Virus record (IMG/VR): IMGVR_UViG_3300047557_000972
Coordinates: 1-44,501 of that record
Direction: 5' to 3' (one strand)
Length of the DNA stretch: 44,501 nucleotides
Origin: a virus
This document shows positions 9,990-16,773 of this stretch, in pieces. Every line of letters starts with the position of its first letter. The first letter of the stretch is position 1. Position numbers and translations under genes: made by a program. The notes below the pieces were generated by a model, which saw only the letters and a program-made list of their open reading frames with translations, was not told where the DNA came from and searched no databases.

Positions 9990-10731
9990 ACTTGTTTTTG
10001 AGTTGCCAGAATCGAAGAAGGTGGATAAACATTGCCCACCCTCGATTTAGTTCATCGAGTGTCCACTCCTTGATCACGCACAGTCCTGGGGCTGAGCGGG
10101 AGACAAAGATGTTTGCCGCTCTAGCATCCTGCATCCCCAGGCCAACACGATAGGCGGCTAGTTGCATCAAATGATCATCGTATGCGTCCACCTTAGACGG
10201 ATCGGTGAACTCCTTCGTCTTGATGTCCACCACAGCAAAGCCGCAGTGGAGGTCAACTTTCCCCCCGAATCCGATCTCGTGGGCGAAGGATCGTTCGGCA
10301 GACCACGCCTGAGGCCCAAAATGGCCCTCCAAAGCCTTGTGGCAGGCTTGGACATGGTCTTGGTGCCTGTCCCATACTTCGCCCCTGTAGAAGGCTTCTA
10401 TGGCCCCGTGGATGTCCGTTCCAGCATCCGCTGCTGATCGTCCCTGCTCCTTGGAGTCTTCGAGGATCCGCTGGAGGTATTGGTCTTCCGTCTCCGAGTC
10501 GATCTTGGGAAGCGTCAAAGCAGCCAGCAGGACTTGCTTCTGAAGCCACTGGGTGAGTTGAGGCTTGGCGGCAACATTCAGGATGGTGGTGACGGAGGGG
10601 ACAAGGTTGTGCTCCCTGGCGTCACGAAGCGTGGTGTTCCTGACCTTGCCGTTCTTCCCAACGATGGTGTATCTGGGGCTTCCATCGGTTGCGTACCAGT
10701 GTGTACTTTCAGGAATTGCCTTAACAATCAT
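9979..10731 (-). CDS. PD-(D/E)XK nuclease, Cas4/RecB-like
   Basis: 250 aa. The PD-(D/E)XK fold residues can be read in order: His in GTDIHGAIEAF (H108), Asp in GFGGKVDLH (D160), the core DIKTK (D169, K171) and the trailing QLAAY motif (190-194), which is typical of Cas4/RecB-type exonucleases. An N-terminal VPSVTTIL segment is also common in phage members. It probably degrades or trims DNA ends during phage recombination or replication. It sits in the early operon that begins with an SSB-like gene. The start overlaps the upstream stop by ATGA, with AAGGAG-type ribosome site encoded in the end of the preceding gene. Confidence 0.85.
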   Translation of the reverse strand: MIVKAIPESTHWYATDGSPRYTIVGKNGKVRNTTLRDAREHNLVPSVTTILNVAAKPQLTQWLQKQVLLAALTLPKIDSETEDQYLQRILEDSKEQGRSAADAGTDIHGAIEAFYRGEVWDRHQDHVQACHKALEGHFGPQAWSAERSFAHEIGFGGKVDLHCGFAVVDIKTKEFTDPSKVDAYDDHLMQLAAYRVGLGMQDARAANIFVSRSAPGLCVIKEWTLDELNRGWAMFIHLLRFWQLKNKYGV

Positions 10732-10916
10732 TTTTTCTCCTTGAGTTGCATGAGGATCAAGTTCCTGCGAAGAGTAACCAGCGCCAACTCCATTTGCAGC
10801 GCGTGATCTAGCGCCTCCATGTACTGCTTATTTAAGCAGTAGTCATGAATGATCCGCGCCTGAGTATCTATTTGCATAAGAGGCATGGCGTAGTCAACAA
10901 GTTCTTCACTGCTCAT
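10728..10916 (-). CDS. Small helical protein, unknown
   Basis: 62 aa, ATGA overlaps at both ends. It is entirely helix-forming (QYMEALDHALQMELALVTLR) with no cysteines and no recognised domain. Its last residues, LKEKK, are a by-product of the downstream gene's ribosome site (AAGGAGAAAAAATGA), a pattern repeated through this operon. Confidence 0.7.
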   Translation of the reverse strand: MSSEELVDYAMPLMQIDTQARIIHDYCLNKQYMEALDHALQMELALVTLRRNLILMQLKEKK

Positions 10917-11164
10917 TTCTTCTCCTTAAATAGTGTTGCCTTTGGCCCGCAAAGGCCGATCCTTGCGTCGATGCAATATGCATGATCTTTGCGGCCGGCA
11001 GTAGTTCTTACGGCTTTGCATCGCATGACATGAGTTATTTCTTTGCCGCCTTCTAACCTACAGATTACATTTGCACAGCGCAGGCATTGTTCTCGTTGTT
11101 CCCACCATAAAGTTGTGGCTGGATGGGGGCGCAAGAATTCATCCGAAAGAAGGGTTGGAGTCAT
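10913..11164 (-). CDS. Cys-rich small protein, possible zinc-binder
   Basis: 83 aa from the ATG at 11164, which has GAAGG seven to eleven bases upstream; a longer reading frame (to 11251) would overlap the previous gene much more and reads as noise. The pattern CLRCANVIC ... HVMRCKAV ... YCIDAR ... LCGPKATLF gives six Cys and one His that could bind zinc. This arrangement is familiar from small phage early proteins, but I know no function. The last residues FKEKK encode the next gene's ribosome site. Confidence 0.7.
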   Translation of the reverse strand: MTPTLLSDEFLRPHPATTLWWEQREQCLRCANVICRLEGGKEITHVMRCKAVRTTAGRKDHAYCIDARIGLCGPKATLFKEKK

Positions 11165-11366
11165 TTTGTTTGCCTTCGTGCCACTCAAGAGCTTGTGCGG
11201 CTTTGCAGGCGTTTCGCAGCCCCTCCATTGTGAAGTAAACGTAGTTGGCAAACTCCGGGCCGTCTATACCAAAAACAAACTCAGGGGCTTTGTTGTCATC
11301 TGTGTCTAGCCAGATGCGAAGCTCTCCGAGGTGTCCGTTAGACACGCTGAACTGCGTGGGCTTCAT
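11139..11366 (-). CDS. Small protein, unknown
   Basis: 75 aa, starting in an ATGA overlap with the gene upstream and overlapping the downstream gene by 26 nt. The sequence (HLGELRIWLDTDDNKAPEFVFGI) looks like a small beta-rich fold with a C-terminal helix. No Cys cluster, membrane segment or known motif is visible. Confidence 0.65.
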   Translation of the reverse strand: MKPTQFSVSNGHLGELRIWLDTDDNKAPEFVFGIDGPEFANYVYFTMEGLRNACKAAQALEWHEGKQNDSNPSFG

Positions 11367-11611
11367 GCGACCTCCTGTTGTTGGCCTCGGGCGCGGATGG
11401 CCCTAATCACTTCTTCAATGATCGGCCACTCAACGCGGAACCCCTGCAAGATCAGTCCGGCTTCCCGCGCACACACCTCTCGTTCCTGGACCAGTGCCGC
11501 TGCCGCATAGGCTCGCATCTGTTCTGCCCACGCCGCATAAACATGCGGAGCAATTTCGCGGTGCAACTCCATAAAAGGTTCCGGCAGCGGGGGTAGTTGT
11601 TCGCTTGTCAT
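11363..11611 (-). CDS. Small helical protein, unknown
   Basis: 82 aa from ATG 11611 (MTSEQLPPLPEPFMELH), chosen because AAGGAG lies just upstream and the start makes a 4-nt overlap with the previous stop; the open frame extends further upstream only as a shadow of the neighbouring gene. It has a Pro-rich N-terminus, then helices with AWAEQMRAYAAAALVQERE, a pattern recurrent in phage mini-proteins that carry an AxAxAVxxEREAC-like segment, as in the next gene upstream. Confidence 0.7.
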   Translation of the reverse strand: MTSEQLPPLPEPFMELHREIAPHVYAAWAEQMRAYAAAALVQEREVCAREAGLILQGFRVEWPIIEEVIRAIRARGQQQEVA

Positions 11612-12039
11612 TCCTTGCTCCTTGCGCGGATGGCGGCGGCGCATCGTCTGGCCTCCATGTCCTCGCGGTTGTTGTCGCCCATGTATCGGGCTTCGCACAC
11701 CTGCGCACACGCCTCGCGTTCCTCTAGCCGAGCCTGCTCGGCCACGGCGCAGAACTGCGTGGTCTTCTGCCCCTGGGCGCACTGCCGCCAGCCGTCAGCG
11801 ATCATGTGGTCGCGCATACCTTTGATGTGCGCGTTGATGCGCTCGATTTCCGGTGCGTTGGCGGCAATGATTCTCTCGCGTTCGGCTGCGACACCGGCCT
11901 CGTAGGCCAGGGTGAAGAAGCGTTCAAGAGATTCGTCGTCTGCTGCATGGTCCCCAGCCCAGCATTGCGGGTCAACGCTGTCCACAACAGTAAACCCCGC
12001 CTCCCGCGCCATGCGGATGATGTCGTCTCTACTCAGCAT
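11608..12039 (-). CDS. Small helical protein with repeated ERE motifs, unknown
   Basis: 143 aa from ATG 12039 (MLSRDDIIRMAREAGF), preceded by GGAG; the much longer frame upstream is a shadow. It contains MAREAGFTVVDSVDP, LERFFTLAYEAGVAAERERI and ARLEEREACAQVCEARYMG. Such MAREAG.../FA.L....AA.EREAC arrangements are very common in phage early proteins of unknown role. It ends RARSKE, again read from a ribosome-site-bearing overlap with the gene downstream. Confidence 0.7.
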   Translation of the reverse strand: MLSRDDIIRMAREAGFTVVDSVDPQCWAGDHAADDESLERFFTLAYEAGVAAERERIIAANAPEIERINAHIKGMRDHMIADGWRQCAQGQKTTQFCAVAEQARLEEREACAQVCEARYMGDNNREDMEARRCAAAIRARSKE

Positions 12040-12233
12040 GTGATCTCCATCTTCGGCAAGGGTTTGCACGGGCAGTGTTGAACGAACGGGGCGTTGCCGC
12101 GTCCGCAGGCGGGGCAGAGCCAGCCCACAGGGGTGATGGGCGTGACTGGCGCGTTGGGTGCTTGCTGCCACACACCTTTTTGCAGCGACCGTATCGCTTG
12201 CTGAATACCGGAGTTGTCTTTGTGGTTGGTCAT
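12033..12233 (-). CDS. Zinc-ribbon mini-protein
   Basis: 66 aa. The C-terminal half has CPACGRGNAPFVQHCPC (CxxC ... CxC), a compact zinc ribbon or knuckle. The N-terminal half (NSGIQQAIRSLQKGVWQQ) is polar and helical, followed by a Pro/Thr-rich linker. It starts in an ATGA overlap and ends 7 nt into the next gene. A nucleic-acid or protein adaptor is possible, but only the metal-binding pattern is visible. Confidence 0.7.
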   Translation of the reverse strand: MTNHKDNSGIQQAIRSLQKGVWQQAPNAPVTPITPVGWLCPACGRGNAPFVQHCPCKPLPKMEITC

Positions 12234-12568
12234 GTCTTGCTCCTCTCAATCTCAGCCGCAGCACGCACGATGGCGCGGCGGGTGGCGGCGTAGGGGTCGG
12301 TGCCGTGTGCTTCAATAAAAAGCATCCGACCGTTCGCGTTGTCAACCCTCGTGGCTGGAGTATCTATGTCTCCGTCTGGCGTGCCGTCGGACGTGTCAAT
12401 AATTAGTCCCAACTTCACCGCCAGCCGCAAAGCGTCGGCATCAGAGGTGAGGGGGTTCCATCTATATCCTCTAGACCACATATCAGTGGCAAGCGAATTT
12501 TCGTGGTCATAGGACACAAATCCCGCCGCCTTCGCAGCGGCCTCCAGCAGTTCGCGGTCGGTGGTCAT
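12230..12568 (-). CDS. Small early protein, unknown (LLEAAAKAAG family)
   Basis: 112 aa, overlapping both neighbours by 4 nt. The N-terminus MTTDRELLEAAAKAAG is a very common start among phage early proteins; it continues with WNPLTSDADALRLAVKLGL and closes with ATRRAIVRAAAEIERSKT. The final ERSKT is the translation of the ribosome site used by the next gene. No function is known to me; the fold looks like a small alpha/beta domain. Confidence 0.75.
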   Translation of the reverse strand: MTTDRELLEAAAKAAGFVSYDHENSLATDMWSRGYRWNPLTSDADALRLAVKLGLIIDTSDGTPDGDIDTPATRVDNANGRMLFIEAHGTDPYAATRRAIVRAAAEIERSKT

Positions 12569-12792
12569 GTCTTGCTCCTCTCTGCCAGCATGGCGCGGGC
12601 CACGGCGTCCACATACGCCGCATCGTCCTCCGGGTTAAACCTCGGGCTGCTTGGGTTGCGCGATGCCATCATGCCCATCAGCGCCTGCCCCGCGAACCAA
12701 TCGCGCAGGGTCATGCCGCGCTGTTCCTGCACCGTAAGGTCTTGGCAAAGTTCTGCTGGCACCGGAAACGCCGGTCCTCCGGTGTCTTTCAT
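12565..12792 (-). CDS. GGPAFPV/LRDWF family phage mini-protein
   Basis: 75 aa from ATG 12792, with GAGGAG just upstream; the frame extends to 12834 only as a shadow. It carries the recognisable family signature GGPAFPVPAE ... GMTLRDWFAGQALMGMMA found in many phages and prophages, usually annotated as hypothetical. The C-terminus (AAYVDAVARAMLAERSKT) is helical and again ends in a ribosome-site-derived ERSKT. The family is widespread but I know of no assigned function. Confidence 0.8.
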   Translation of the reverse strand: MKDTGGPAFPVPAELCQDLTVQEQRGMTLRDWFAGQALMGMMASRNPSSPRFNPEDDAAYVDAVARAMLAERSKT

Positions 12793-13019
12793 GTGCGACT
12801 CCTCTCCGGCCACCACGCGGGCCGGTCGGTCCATTCGATGTCGTTGGACGAGTACGTCTTCTCTGTCGATTGCTCTGCCGCGTCTTCGGCAGTCATCTCG
12901 TCATGCGCCGCGAAACTCCACGCTTCCCCGTCCCACCATCGCAGGATGGCGGGGTTTCGGTGGCTACTCGCAGGCCACCAGCCGATGCTGGGCGGTGGGC
13001 CTTTTCTCCATGTGGTCAT
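12789..13019 (-). CDS. Small Trp-rich protein, unknown
   Basis: 76 aa from ATG 13019 (MTTWRKGPPPSIGWWPAS), which has GGAGAA upstream and a 4-nt overlap with the previous gene. It is unusually rich in tryptophan (8 of 76) with NPAILRWWDGEAWS, a short module common in phage mini-proteins that read WRxGPPPxxGWWPA...RWW. It is probably a small beta fold. It ends WWPERSRT, carrying the ribosome site for the gene downstream. Confidence 0.7.
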   Translation of the reverse strand: MTTWRKGPPPSIGWWPASSHRNPAILRWWDGEAWSFAAHDEMTAEDAAEQSTEKTYSSNDIEWTDRPAWWPERSRT

Positions 13020-13288
13020 TTCGGTTCTCCTTCTGCCCGTGCGATGGCGGCGCGGGCCATCCGAACCATGCCAGTCGCCGCCGCACACCAGTCTGATTTG
13101 AACTCTTCGGCAAACTTCGCAGTAGCCGCGATGTTCTGCAACGCCTCCAACAGTTCGGCGTTCACCGCGTGCAGGCGGCGCAGTTCGGCGGCGGCTTCAA
13201 GGCATCGCTCCCAATGTTTTGCCCACGGGTTTTTACTGATTGCTTGCAATTCATCAGCCAGCCGCAGGGCTTCGGGTTGTGTGGTCAT
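13016..13288 (-). CDS. EALRLAD-family coiled-coil mini-protein, copy 1
   Basis: 90 aa from ATG 13288. It begins MTTQPEALRLADELQ, continues with the coiled-coil-like AAAELRRLHAVNAELLEALQ and ends ARAAIARAEGEPK. This three-part plan (EALRLAD start, AAELRRL...N.ELLEAL core, AIAKAEGE.K tail) is shared with the genes at 13671 and 13889, and partly with 13285, so these are paralogues made by duplication. The first 39 nt region around its start is identical to that of the 13671 gene. Function unknown. Confidence 0.75.
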   Translation of the reverse strand: MTTQPEALRLADELQAISKNPWAKHWERCLEAAAELRRLHAVNAELLEALQNIAATAKFAEEFKSDWCAAATGMVRMARAAIARAEGEPK

Positions 13289-13292
13289 TTCG
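13254..13292. repeat. 39-nt direct repeat, copy 1
   Basis: Identical over 39 nt to 13858-13896; both span the start of an EALRLAD paralogue and its ribosome site. The first 23 nt recur a third time at 14238-14260. They mark duplication of the gene starts and could support recombination between the cassettes. Confidence 0.8.
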
Positions 13293-13674
13293 GCTCTCCT
13301 TCCGCTTTGGCGATGGCGGCGCGGGCGATTGGCAGCGCTTGATCGAGCCAGCCTTCGGTCCAATGCGTTCCGGCTCCCGGCACTGGCAGGGCGCAGTTGA
13401 CGAACATGCGCAATGCCTCCAGCAGTTCCGGATACAGCGCAGCGCGGCGAGCGGCTTCATCCTTGGCGGCTTGGGCTTCCTTGATCGCAAGCTGTCGCGC
13501 CGCAAACTGTTTGTTCCATTCAACGCTCCGAGCCTCCCGCTTCGCCCACACGGTGGGCGGGTGGTGCGTCTTGCAGTACCACTTCCCGAGGTGTTCGTAC
13601 TTGGCCGTCCTGCCGCAGGTGTATCGTGCAAAGACATTTCCGACCATGCCGCAGCACTTGTGTTGCTCGGTCAC
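13285..13674 (-). CDS. Zinc-finger/coiled-coil mini-protein
   Basis: 129 aa. The N-terminus has a Cys/His cluster (HKCCG ... YTCGRTAKYEHLGKWYCKTHHP) that looks like a small zinc finger. The middle is Arg/Ala/Lys-rich helix, and the C-terminus has YPELLEALRMFVN and ends ARAAIAKAEGEPK, the tail of the EALRLAD paralogues on both sides. It therefore looks like a fusion of a zinc finger to the shared C-terminal module. ATGA overlaps on both ends. Confidence 0.75.
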   Translation of the reverse strand: MTEQHKCCGMVGNVFARYTCGRTAKYEHLGKWYCKTHHPPTVWAKREARSVEWNKQFAARQLAIKEAQAAKDEAARRAALYPELLEALRMFVNCALPVPGAGTHWTEGWLDQALPIARAAIAKAEGEPK

Positions 13675-13892
13675 TTCGATTCTCCTTCTGCTTTTGCGAT
13701 TGCGGCGCTGATAGCGTCATGCTCTTTGCCAAACCAAATAAGTGGTAAAGCCAGTTTCAACGCCTCCAGCAGTTCCTGATTCACCGCGCTCAGGCGGCGC
13801 AGTTCGGCGGCGGTGTCTAGTTCGGTCTGTGTCCGGATGAAGTTGGCTTCAAGCCGGTCAGCCAGCCGCAGGGCTTCGGGTTGTGTGGTCAT
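13671..13892 (-). CDS. EALRLAD-family coiled-coil mini-protein, copy 2
   Basis: 73 aa from ATG 13892. Same plan as the 13016 gene: MTTQPEALRLADRLEA, then TAAELRRLSAVNQELLEALK, then SAAIAKAEGESK. The first 39 nt around the start are identical to those of copy 1, which shows recent duplication or recombination, while the middle has diverged. Function unknown; dimerisation through the leucine-rich helix is plausible. Confidence 0.75.
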   Translation of the reverse strand: MTTQPEALRLADRLEANFIRTQTELDTAAELRRLSAVNQELLEALKLALPLIWFGKEHDAISAAIAKAEGESK

Positions 13893-13896
13893 TTCG
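13858..13896. repeat. 39-nt direct repeat, copy 2
   Basis: Second exact copy of the repeat at 13254-13292, 604 nt away, again covering the MTTQPEALRLAD start. A deletion between copies would remove exactly two genes in frame with the operon. Confidence 0.8.
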
Positions 13897-14338
13897 CTTC
13901 TCCTTCTGCTTTTGCGATTGCGGCGTGTAATCCGCACGAACAAGGCTTTCGCATAGGCGGGAGAGAGGTGAGCAAGATCAGGTAATCACAATTCCCGTCG
14001 TGCGCTCCGTGCCTCTTCAACGCCTCCAGCAGTTCCCCGCTCACTTTCCGCAGTTCAGCGTGCGCCAACCTCAGGTCTTCAATCTGTATCTCATACCCAC
14101 GCACGGACAGCTTCATCTCGTGCGACTGGTTGATCTGGTGCAGGCGTTCGTTTTCTGCGTGCAGGCGGCGCAGTTCGGCTGCTGCCTTATCCACATCTTT
14201 GTAATCACTTGGACGGAGTTCTACGTGGTCAAGGACATCAGCCAGCCGCAGGGCTTCGGGCCAATTTGCTTTCGCGTCTTTGCGCAACTGCTCCATCCAC
14301 CAACCGTGGTTTTCCAGCGGGGATATTTCTTCAGCCAT
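13889..14338 (-). CDS. EALRLAD-family coiled-coil protein, long copy 3
   Basis: 149 aa from ATG 14338 (MAEEISPLENHGWWMEQL), supported by AGAAAGAAC just upstream and the overlap with the previous gene. It holds WPEALRLADVLDHVE, AAAELRRLHAENERLHQINQ, a longer coiled-coil core and a C-terminal Cys patch (CDYLIL ... KPCSCGLHAAIAKAEGEAK). It is the longest member of the local paralogue family and shares a 23-nt exact repeat with the other two copies. Function unknown. Confidence 0.75.
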   Translation of the reverse strand: MAEEISPLENHGWWMEQLRKDAKANWPEALRLADVLDHVELRPSDYKDVDKAAAELRRLHAENERLHQINQSHEMKLSVRGYEIQIEDLRLAHAELRKVSGELLEALKRHGAHDGNCDYLILLTSLPPMRKPCSCGLHAAIAKAEGEAK

Positions 14339-14519
14339 GTTCTTTCTCCACAGGTACATCGCGCCACTCTCCGGGCGCACCGTCCACCCAGTACACGTCG
14401 TGCGTGCTGCTCTCCCACCACTGCTGGAGGATGCGAACGGTGCGGGTAAAGATTGGTGCCGGATGCTGCTCGACGATCTCTTCGCGCTCCACGAAGCGCA
14501 AACGGTTGGTCGGGGTCAT
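14331..14519 (-). CDS. Small protein, unknown
   Basis: 62 aa from ATG 14519 (MTPTNRLRFVEREEIV), which overlaps the previous stop as ATGA; GAGAAG in the end of the upstream gene gives the ribosome site. The frame extends upstream to 14837 only as a shadow of the 14516 gene. The sequence RILQQWWESSTHDVYWVDG resembles short phage proteins with a QQWW...G.WRDVP pattern, of unknown role. It overlaps the next gene by 8 nt. Confidence 0.7.
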   Translation of the reverse strand: MTPTNRLRFVEREEIVEQHPAPIFTRTVRILQQWWESSTHDVYWVDGAPGEWRDVPVEKEHG

Positions 14520-14989
14520 TGGTTCTTCTCCTTGCAAGCCTGCTCGACGGCGCGGGCGAACGGTATTGCCGTGGCGCGAACGTCGCTTCTGTCGGGTCTG
14601 GGCCAGAGAGTCCGTTGATTGTGAAACGTAAGTTCTCTGATCTCCTCCTCCGTCAGGCTCACCCACTCGCGGCGGGGTGGGTCGCCCACAAGCACATGGC
14701 CGAAATAGGCGTCGATGATCGGCAGCGCCACATCGTGATCTTTGCGGCGCATCGTCACGGTCTTGATCTGCATCTCTTGGCGGACGTTTTCGACGGCGTG
14801 ATCCAACGCTTCGCAGAATCGCTCTCGCGTGCTCCATGCCACCGGCTCCTGCTCCTGCTGCGCCAGCGCGGTGCGGAGGGCGGTGATGGCAACCTCAAAC
14901 TGCGCGTACAACGTATCGCTATACGTCGTATCCCTTGCGTTCTCCAACGCCTCCAGCGCCTGCTGCGCTGCTGCTCTTAGGTCAGTCAT
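14516..14989 (-). CDS. Early-operon protein, unknown, modular
   Basis: 157 aa. N-terminal helical module MTDLRAAAQQALEALENA followed by AITALRTALAQQEQEPVAW, a combination extremely common in phage small proteins (RxAAQQALEALE ... LRxALAQ). The C-terminal part has EWVSLTEEEIRELTFHN and ends AIPFARAVEQACKEKNQ. Many phage proteins combine this N-terminus with different C-termini, so it looks like a reusable module. Function unknown. It starts in an ATGA overlap. Confidence 0.75.
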   Translation of the reverse strand: MTDLRAAAQQALEALENARDTTYSDTLYAQFEVAITALRTALAQQEQEPVAWSTRERFCEALDHAVENVRQEMQIKTVTMRRKDHDVALPIIDAYFGHVLVGDPPRREWVSLTEEEIRELTFHNQRTLWPRPDRSDVRATAIPFARAVEQACKEKNQ

Positions 14990-15354
14990 TTCTTAACCTC
15001 CTTAATTCCATGCGCTTTTTCAGTCGCAGATGCGGCCATTAGCCAGATGCGCATAGCGTCACCACGGTCAACGCCAGCGAACGTACCCTGCGGCACCGTG
15101 TCCATGAGGTCCATGATGGCGTTAAAGCCGAGAGATGTACGCCGATAAAACCCCGCCCCGTTCAGAATCTCTTCCAGATTCGGCCCCATGATCTTCGTCG
15201 GCTTGACTTGGAGTGCGTCCTCTTTCAACGCTTTCTCCAACACCTCCAGTGCCACGCATACCGGACACTGACAATGATCCCCTTGTGGAGGGATGTCATC
15301 CGCTGCCCATTTCAGGGCGGTGCGGGCTTGCTCTGCGGCTTCTCGTAAGCTCAT
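14986..15354 (-). CDS. Early-operon protein, unknown
   Basis: 122 aa. It starts MSLREAAEQARTALKWA, a variant of the helical module in the next gene, and has an early CQCPVC Cys cluster (H27, C28, C30, C33), then LEVLEKALKEDALQ. The C-terminal half, LNGAGFYRRTSLGFNAIMDL, is distinct. The tail KEVKK overlaps the downstream ribosome site (AAGGAGG). ATGA overlaps join it to both neighbours. No known function. Confidence 0.7.
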   Translation of the reverse strand: MSLREAAEQARTALKWAADDIPPQGDHCQCPVCVALEVLEKALKEDALQVKPTKIMGPNLEEILNGAGFYRRTSLGFNAIMDLMDTVPQGTFAGVDRGDAMRIWLMAASATEKAHGIKEVKK

Positions 15355-15551
15355 TCCAGCCCCTCCATCGCCTCAACAACCTCACCCCGGATTTGCTCCA
15401 GGCTGCGGATCAAATCCCCGTCATGTTTCAACGCTGTCCGAGCGATCTGATCGATGCGGTTAAGTGCCGCAAGAGAACGCAGGCCATGAATAGCGGCTTT
15501 TGCTTCGTAGGATTCCTTGGGCATGGTGAAGGTCAGGGTGATGGTGCTCAT
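15351..15551 (-). CDS. Small protein, unknown
   Basis: 66 aa, MSTITLTFTMPKESYEAK followed by two amphipathic helices (GLRSLAALNRIDQIARTALK and LIRSLEQIRGEVVEAME). The starting beta strand plus ...E...A..G....ALW.ID...R...KH pattern is common among small phage proteins. 4-nt overlaps with both neighbours. No function known. Confidence 0.7.
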   Translation of the reverse strand: MSTITLTFTMPKESYEAKAAIHGLRSLAALNRIDQIARTALKHDGDLIRSLEQIRGEVVEAMEGLE

Positions 15552-15733
15552 ACCAACCCCGCTGCTTTGGCTACGATTGCGCCAATCACCGCCAAGACCA
15601 TGACGGTGATGGCAAAGTCAGAAATGAAGTCAGATCCCCAATCTTCATCGTCTTGCCCCACCTCAGTAACCGCCTCGGCGGCCTCTGGATGACGGCCTTG
15701 CTGATCGCATCCTTGTGGTAGTTTGTTCGCCAT
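15548..15733 (-). CDS. Small protein with C-terminal membrane segment
   Basis: 61 aa. The first 38 residues are polar and acidic (AAEAVTEVGQDDEDWGSDF); the last 22 (DFAITVMVLAVIGAIVAKAAG) form one hydrophobic helix, so a tail-anchored inner-membrane protein is likely. It follows the two-helix membrane protein at 15743 by 9 nt. A small membrane pair in an early operon could affect host or superinfection, or be part of lysis; nothing in the sequence decides. Confidence 0.65.
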   Translation of the reverse strand: MANKLPQGCDQQGRHPEAAEAVTEVGQDDEDWGSDFISDFAITVMVLAVIGAIVAKAAGLV

Positions 15734-15742
15734 GTTGATTCC

Positions 15743-15892
15743 TTACGTAAACCAGAGATAGATTCCATGCAAGATTCCAATGGGGAAGAACAGCGCTCCG
15801 GCGATCAGGAAGCCCCACATCGCCTGCGAGAAGCAGGTAAAGATGTGGGTCAACCATGCCAACAAACAGATGACAGAGATGACCCAGGCCAT
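15743..15892 (-). CDS. 49-aa two-helix membrane protein
   Basis: Short gene between the 15895 and 15548 genes. ATG at 15892 lies 2 nt after the upstream stop and has AAGAGG upstream; TAA at 15743. The translation begins MAWVISVICLLAWLTHIFTC and continues FSQAMWGFLIAGALFFPIGI with a short LHGIYLWFT end. This gives two hydrophobic helices joined by a short turn and almost no charged residues. The size and topology would suit a pinholin-like or accessory membrane protein, but it sits in the early operon and no endolysin is nearby, so the role is open. Confidence 0.7.
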   Translation of the reverse strand: MAWVISVICLLAWLTHIFTCFSQAMWGFLIAGALFFPIGILHGIYLWFT

Positions 15893-15894
15893 GA

Positions 15895-16119
15895 TTACCT
15901 CTTCTTCCGGGGGCGACCAGGAGGCTTGCGAGGCGTGCCGTCAGCCTTCACGCCGTACTTGGGTACAGGCGGAGCAGCAGGCGGAGCAGCGGGAGCAGCA
16001 GGCTGTGCCGCAGGCTCCTCCGGCTTGGCCAGAATGGCTGCGATCAGCACGCTGTGCTTCAGACGGATTGCGTCTGCGATGATCTCTGCATCGAGATCGG
16101 ATAGGGTCAGAGTTTTCAC
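15895..16119 (-). CDS. Small protein with Ala/Pro linker and AT-hook-like tail
   Basis: 74 aa. The N-terminal 30 residues are a helix pair (LSDLDAEIIADAIRLKHSVL), followed by an Ala/Pro linker and a basic end, GTPRKPPGRPRKKR. PPGRPRKKR matches the GRP core of AT-hook DNA-binding motifs, so minor-groove DNA binding is plausible. It is the second intact gene of the early operon, 9 nt after the SSB-like gene, with AAGGAG before its start. Confidence 0.7.
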   Translation of the reverse strand: MKTLTLSDLDAEIIADAIRLKHSVLIAAILAKPEEPAAQPAAPAAPPAAPPVPKYGVKADGTPRKPPGRPRKKR

Positions 16120-16128
16120 TTGTTCTCC

Positions 16129-16773
16129 TTAGAAGGGGATGTCATCCAAATCATCGTGACTGGATGCTGCTTGTTCCTTGGCGTACTGTTTGCCGAAGAA
16201 CGATGTCCACTCAGGAGAAGCTTGAATCTTCTCCTTGATGGATTTCGAGAAGGTCTCGAACATTTCCATATCTGCCTCCGCAATGGAGAACAGCACGGGC
16301 TTGTTGAAGCCTTCGGGAAGGCCGGCCTTCTTCATGGCGGCAGGAACCGCAGAGATGGTGCGGATGTTCGTGTACTCCTTCCCGTTGTTGCCGAGATCCT
16401 TGGACACGGACAACATGGCCCAGTGACCGAGGATGTTCTTTAACTCGAACCCCCGGAGTTCCTGAGGAGTGAAGTCACGGCCACGCCAGGACGAGAGATC
16501 CTTGCGCAGCGTGGCGTTCTCGCCCAGGCTGACGGTGTAGTTCTTCGAGATGGAGAGGGGCTCACCCTTTGCCGTGACGAGAGGATTCCCATCCTCATCC
16601 TCAGAGTGAACCTCGAACTGGATCATCACCTTCTGCTGGAGCTTCTCGCCCCAACTGCCGACACTCTTCTGAGTGCCGAGATCGATGACCCGGTAGCACC
16701 GCGCCAGATGCGTCCCAGGCGGCACAGGGGTGAAGTTGTCCTTCGACCCAGACTCTTTCGCTACTAGTCCCAT
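16129..16773 (-). CDS. Phage single-stranded-DNA-binding-like protein
   Basis: 214 aa. It ends DDLDDIPF, the acidic SSB C-terminal tip that in bacteria recruits replication and repair proteins. The body is beta-rich with conserved-looking segments PPGTHLARCYRVIDLGTQ, KVMIQFEV and SISKNYTVSL, as in phage proteins annotated as SSB-like or 'DUF' OB-fold proteins. It probably coats ssDNA made by the helicase/primase encoded across the divergent promoter. It is the first complete gene of the minus-strand operon, so likely abundant early. AGGAG lies before ATG 16773. Confidence 0.8.
   Translation of the reverse strand: MGLVAKESGSKDNFTPVPPGTHLARCYRVIDLGTQKSVGSWGEKLQQKVMIQFEVHSEDEDGNPLVTAKGEPLSISKNYTVSLGENATLRKDLSSWRGRDFTPQELRGFELKNILGHWAMLSVSKDLGNNGKEYTNIRTISAVPAAMKKAGLPEGFNKPVLFSIAEADMEMFETFSKSIKEKIQASPEWTSFFGKQYAKEQAASSHDDLDDIPF

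Noticed and set aside
13189-14350. CRISPR-like array suggested by repeated segments
   Set aside because: The repeats are 23-39 nt, only two or three copies, spaced hundreds of bases apart and lie in coding sequence at gene starts.
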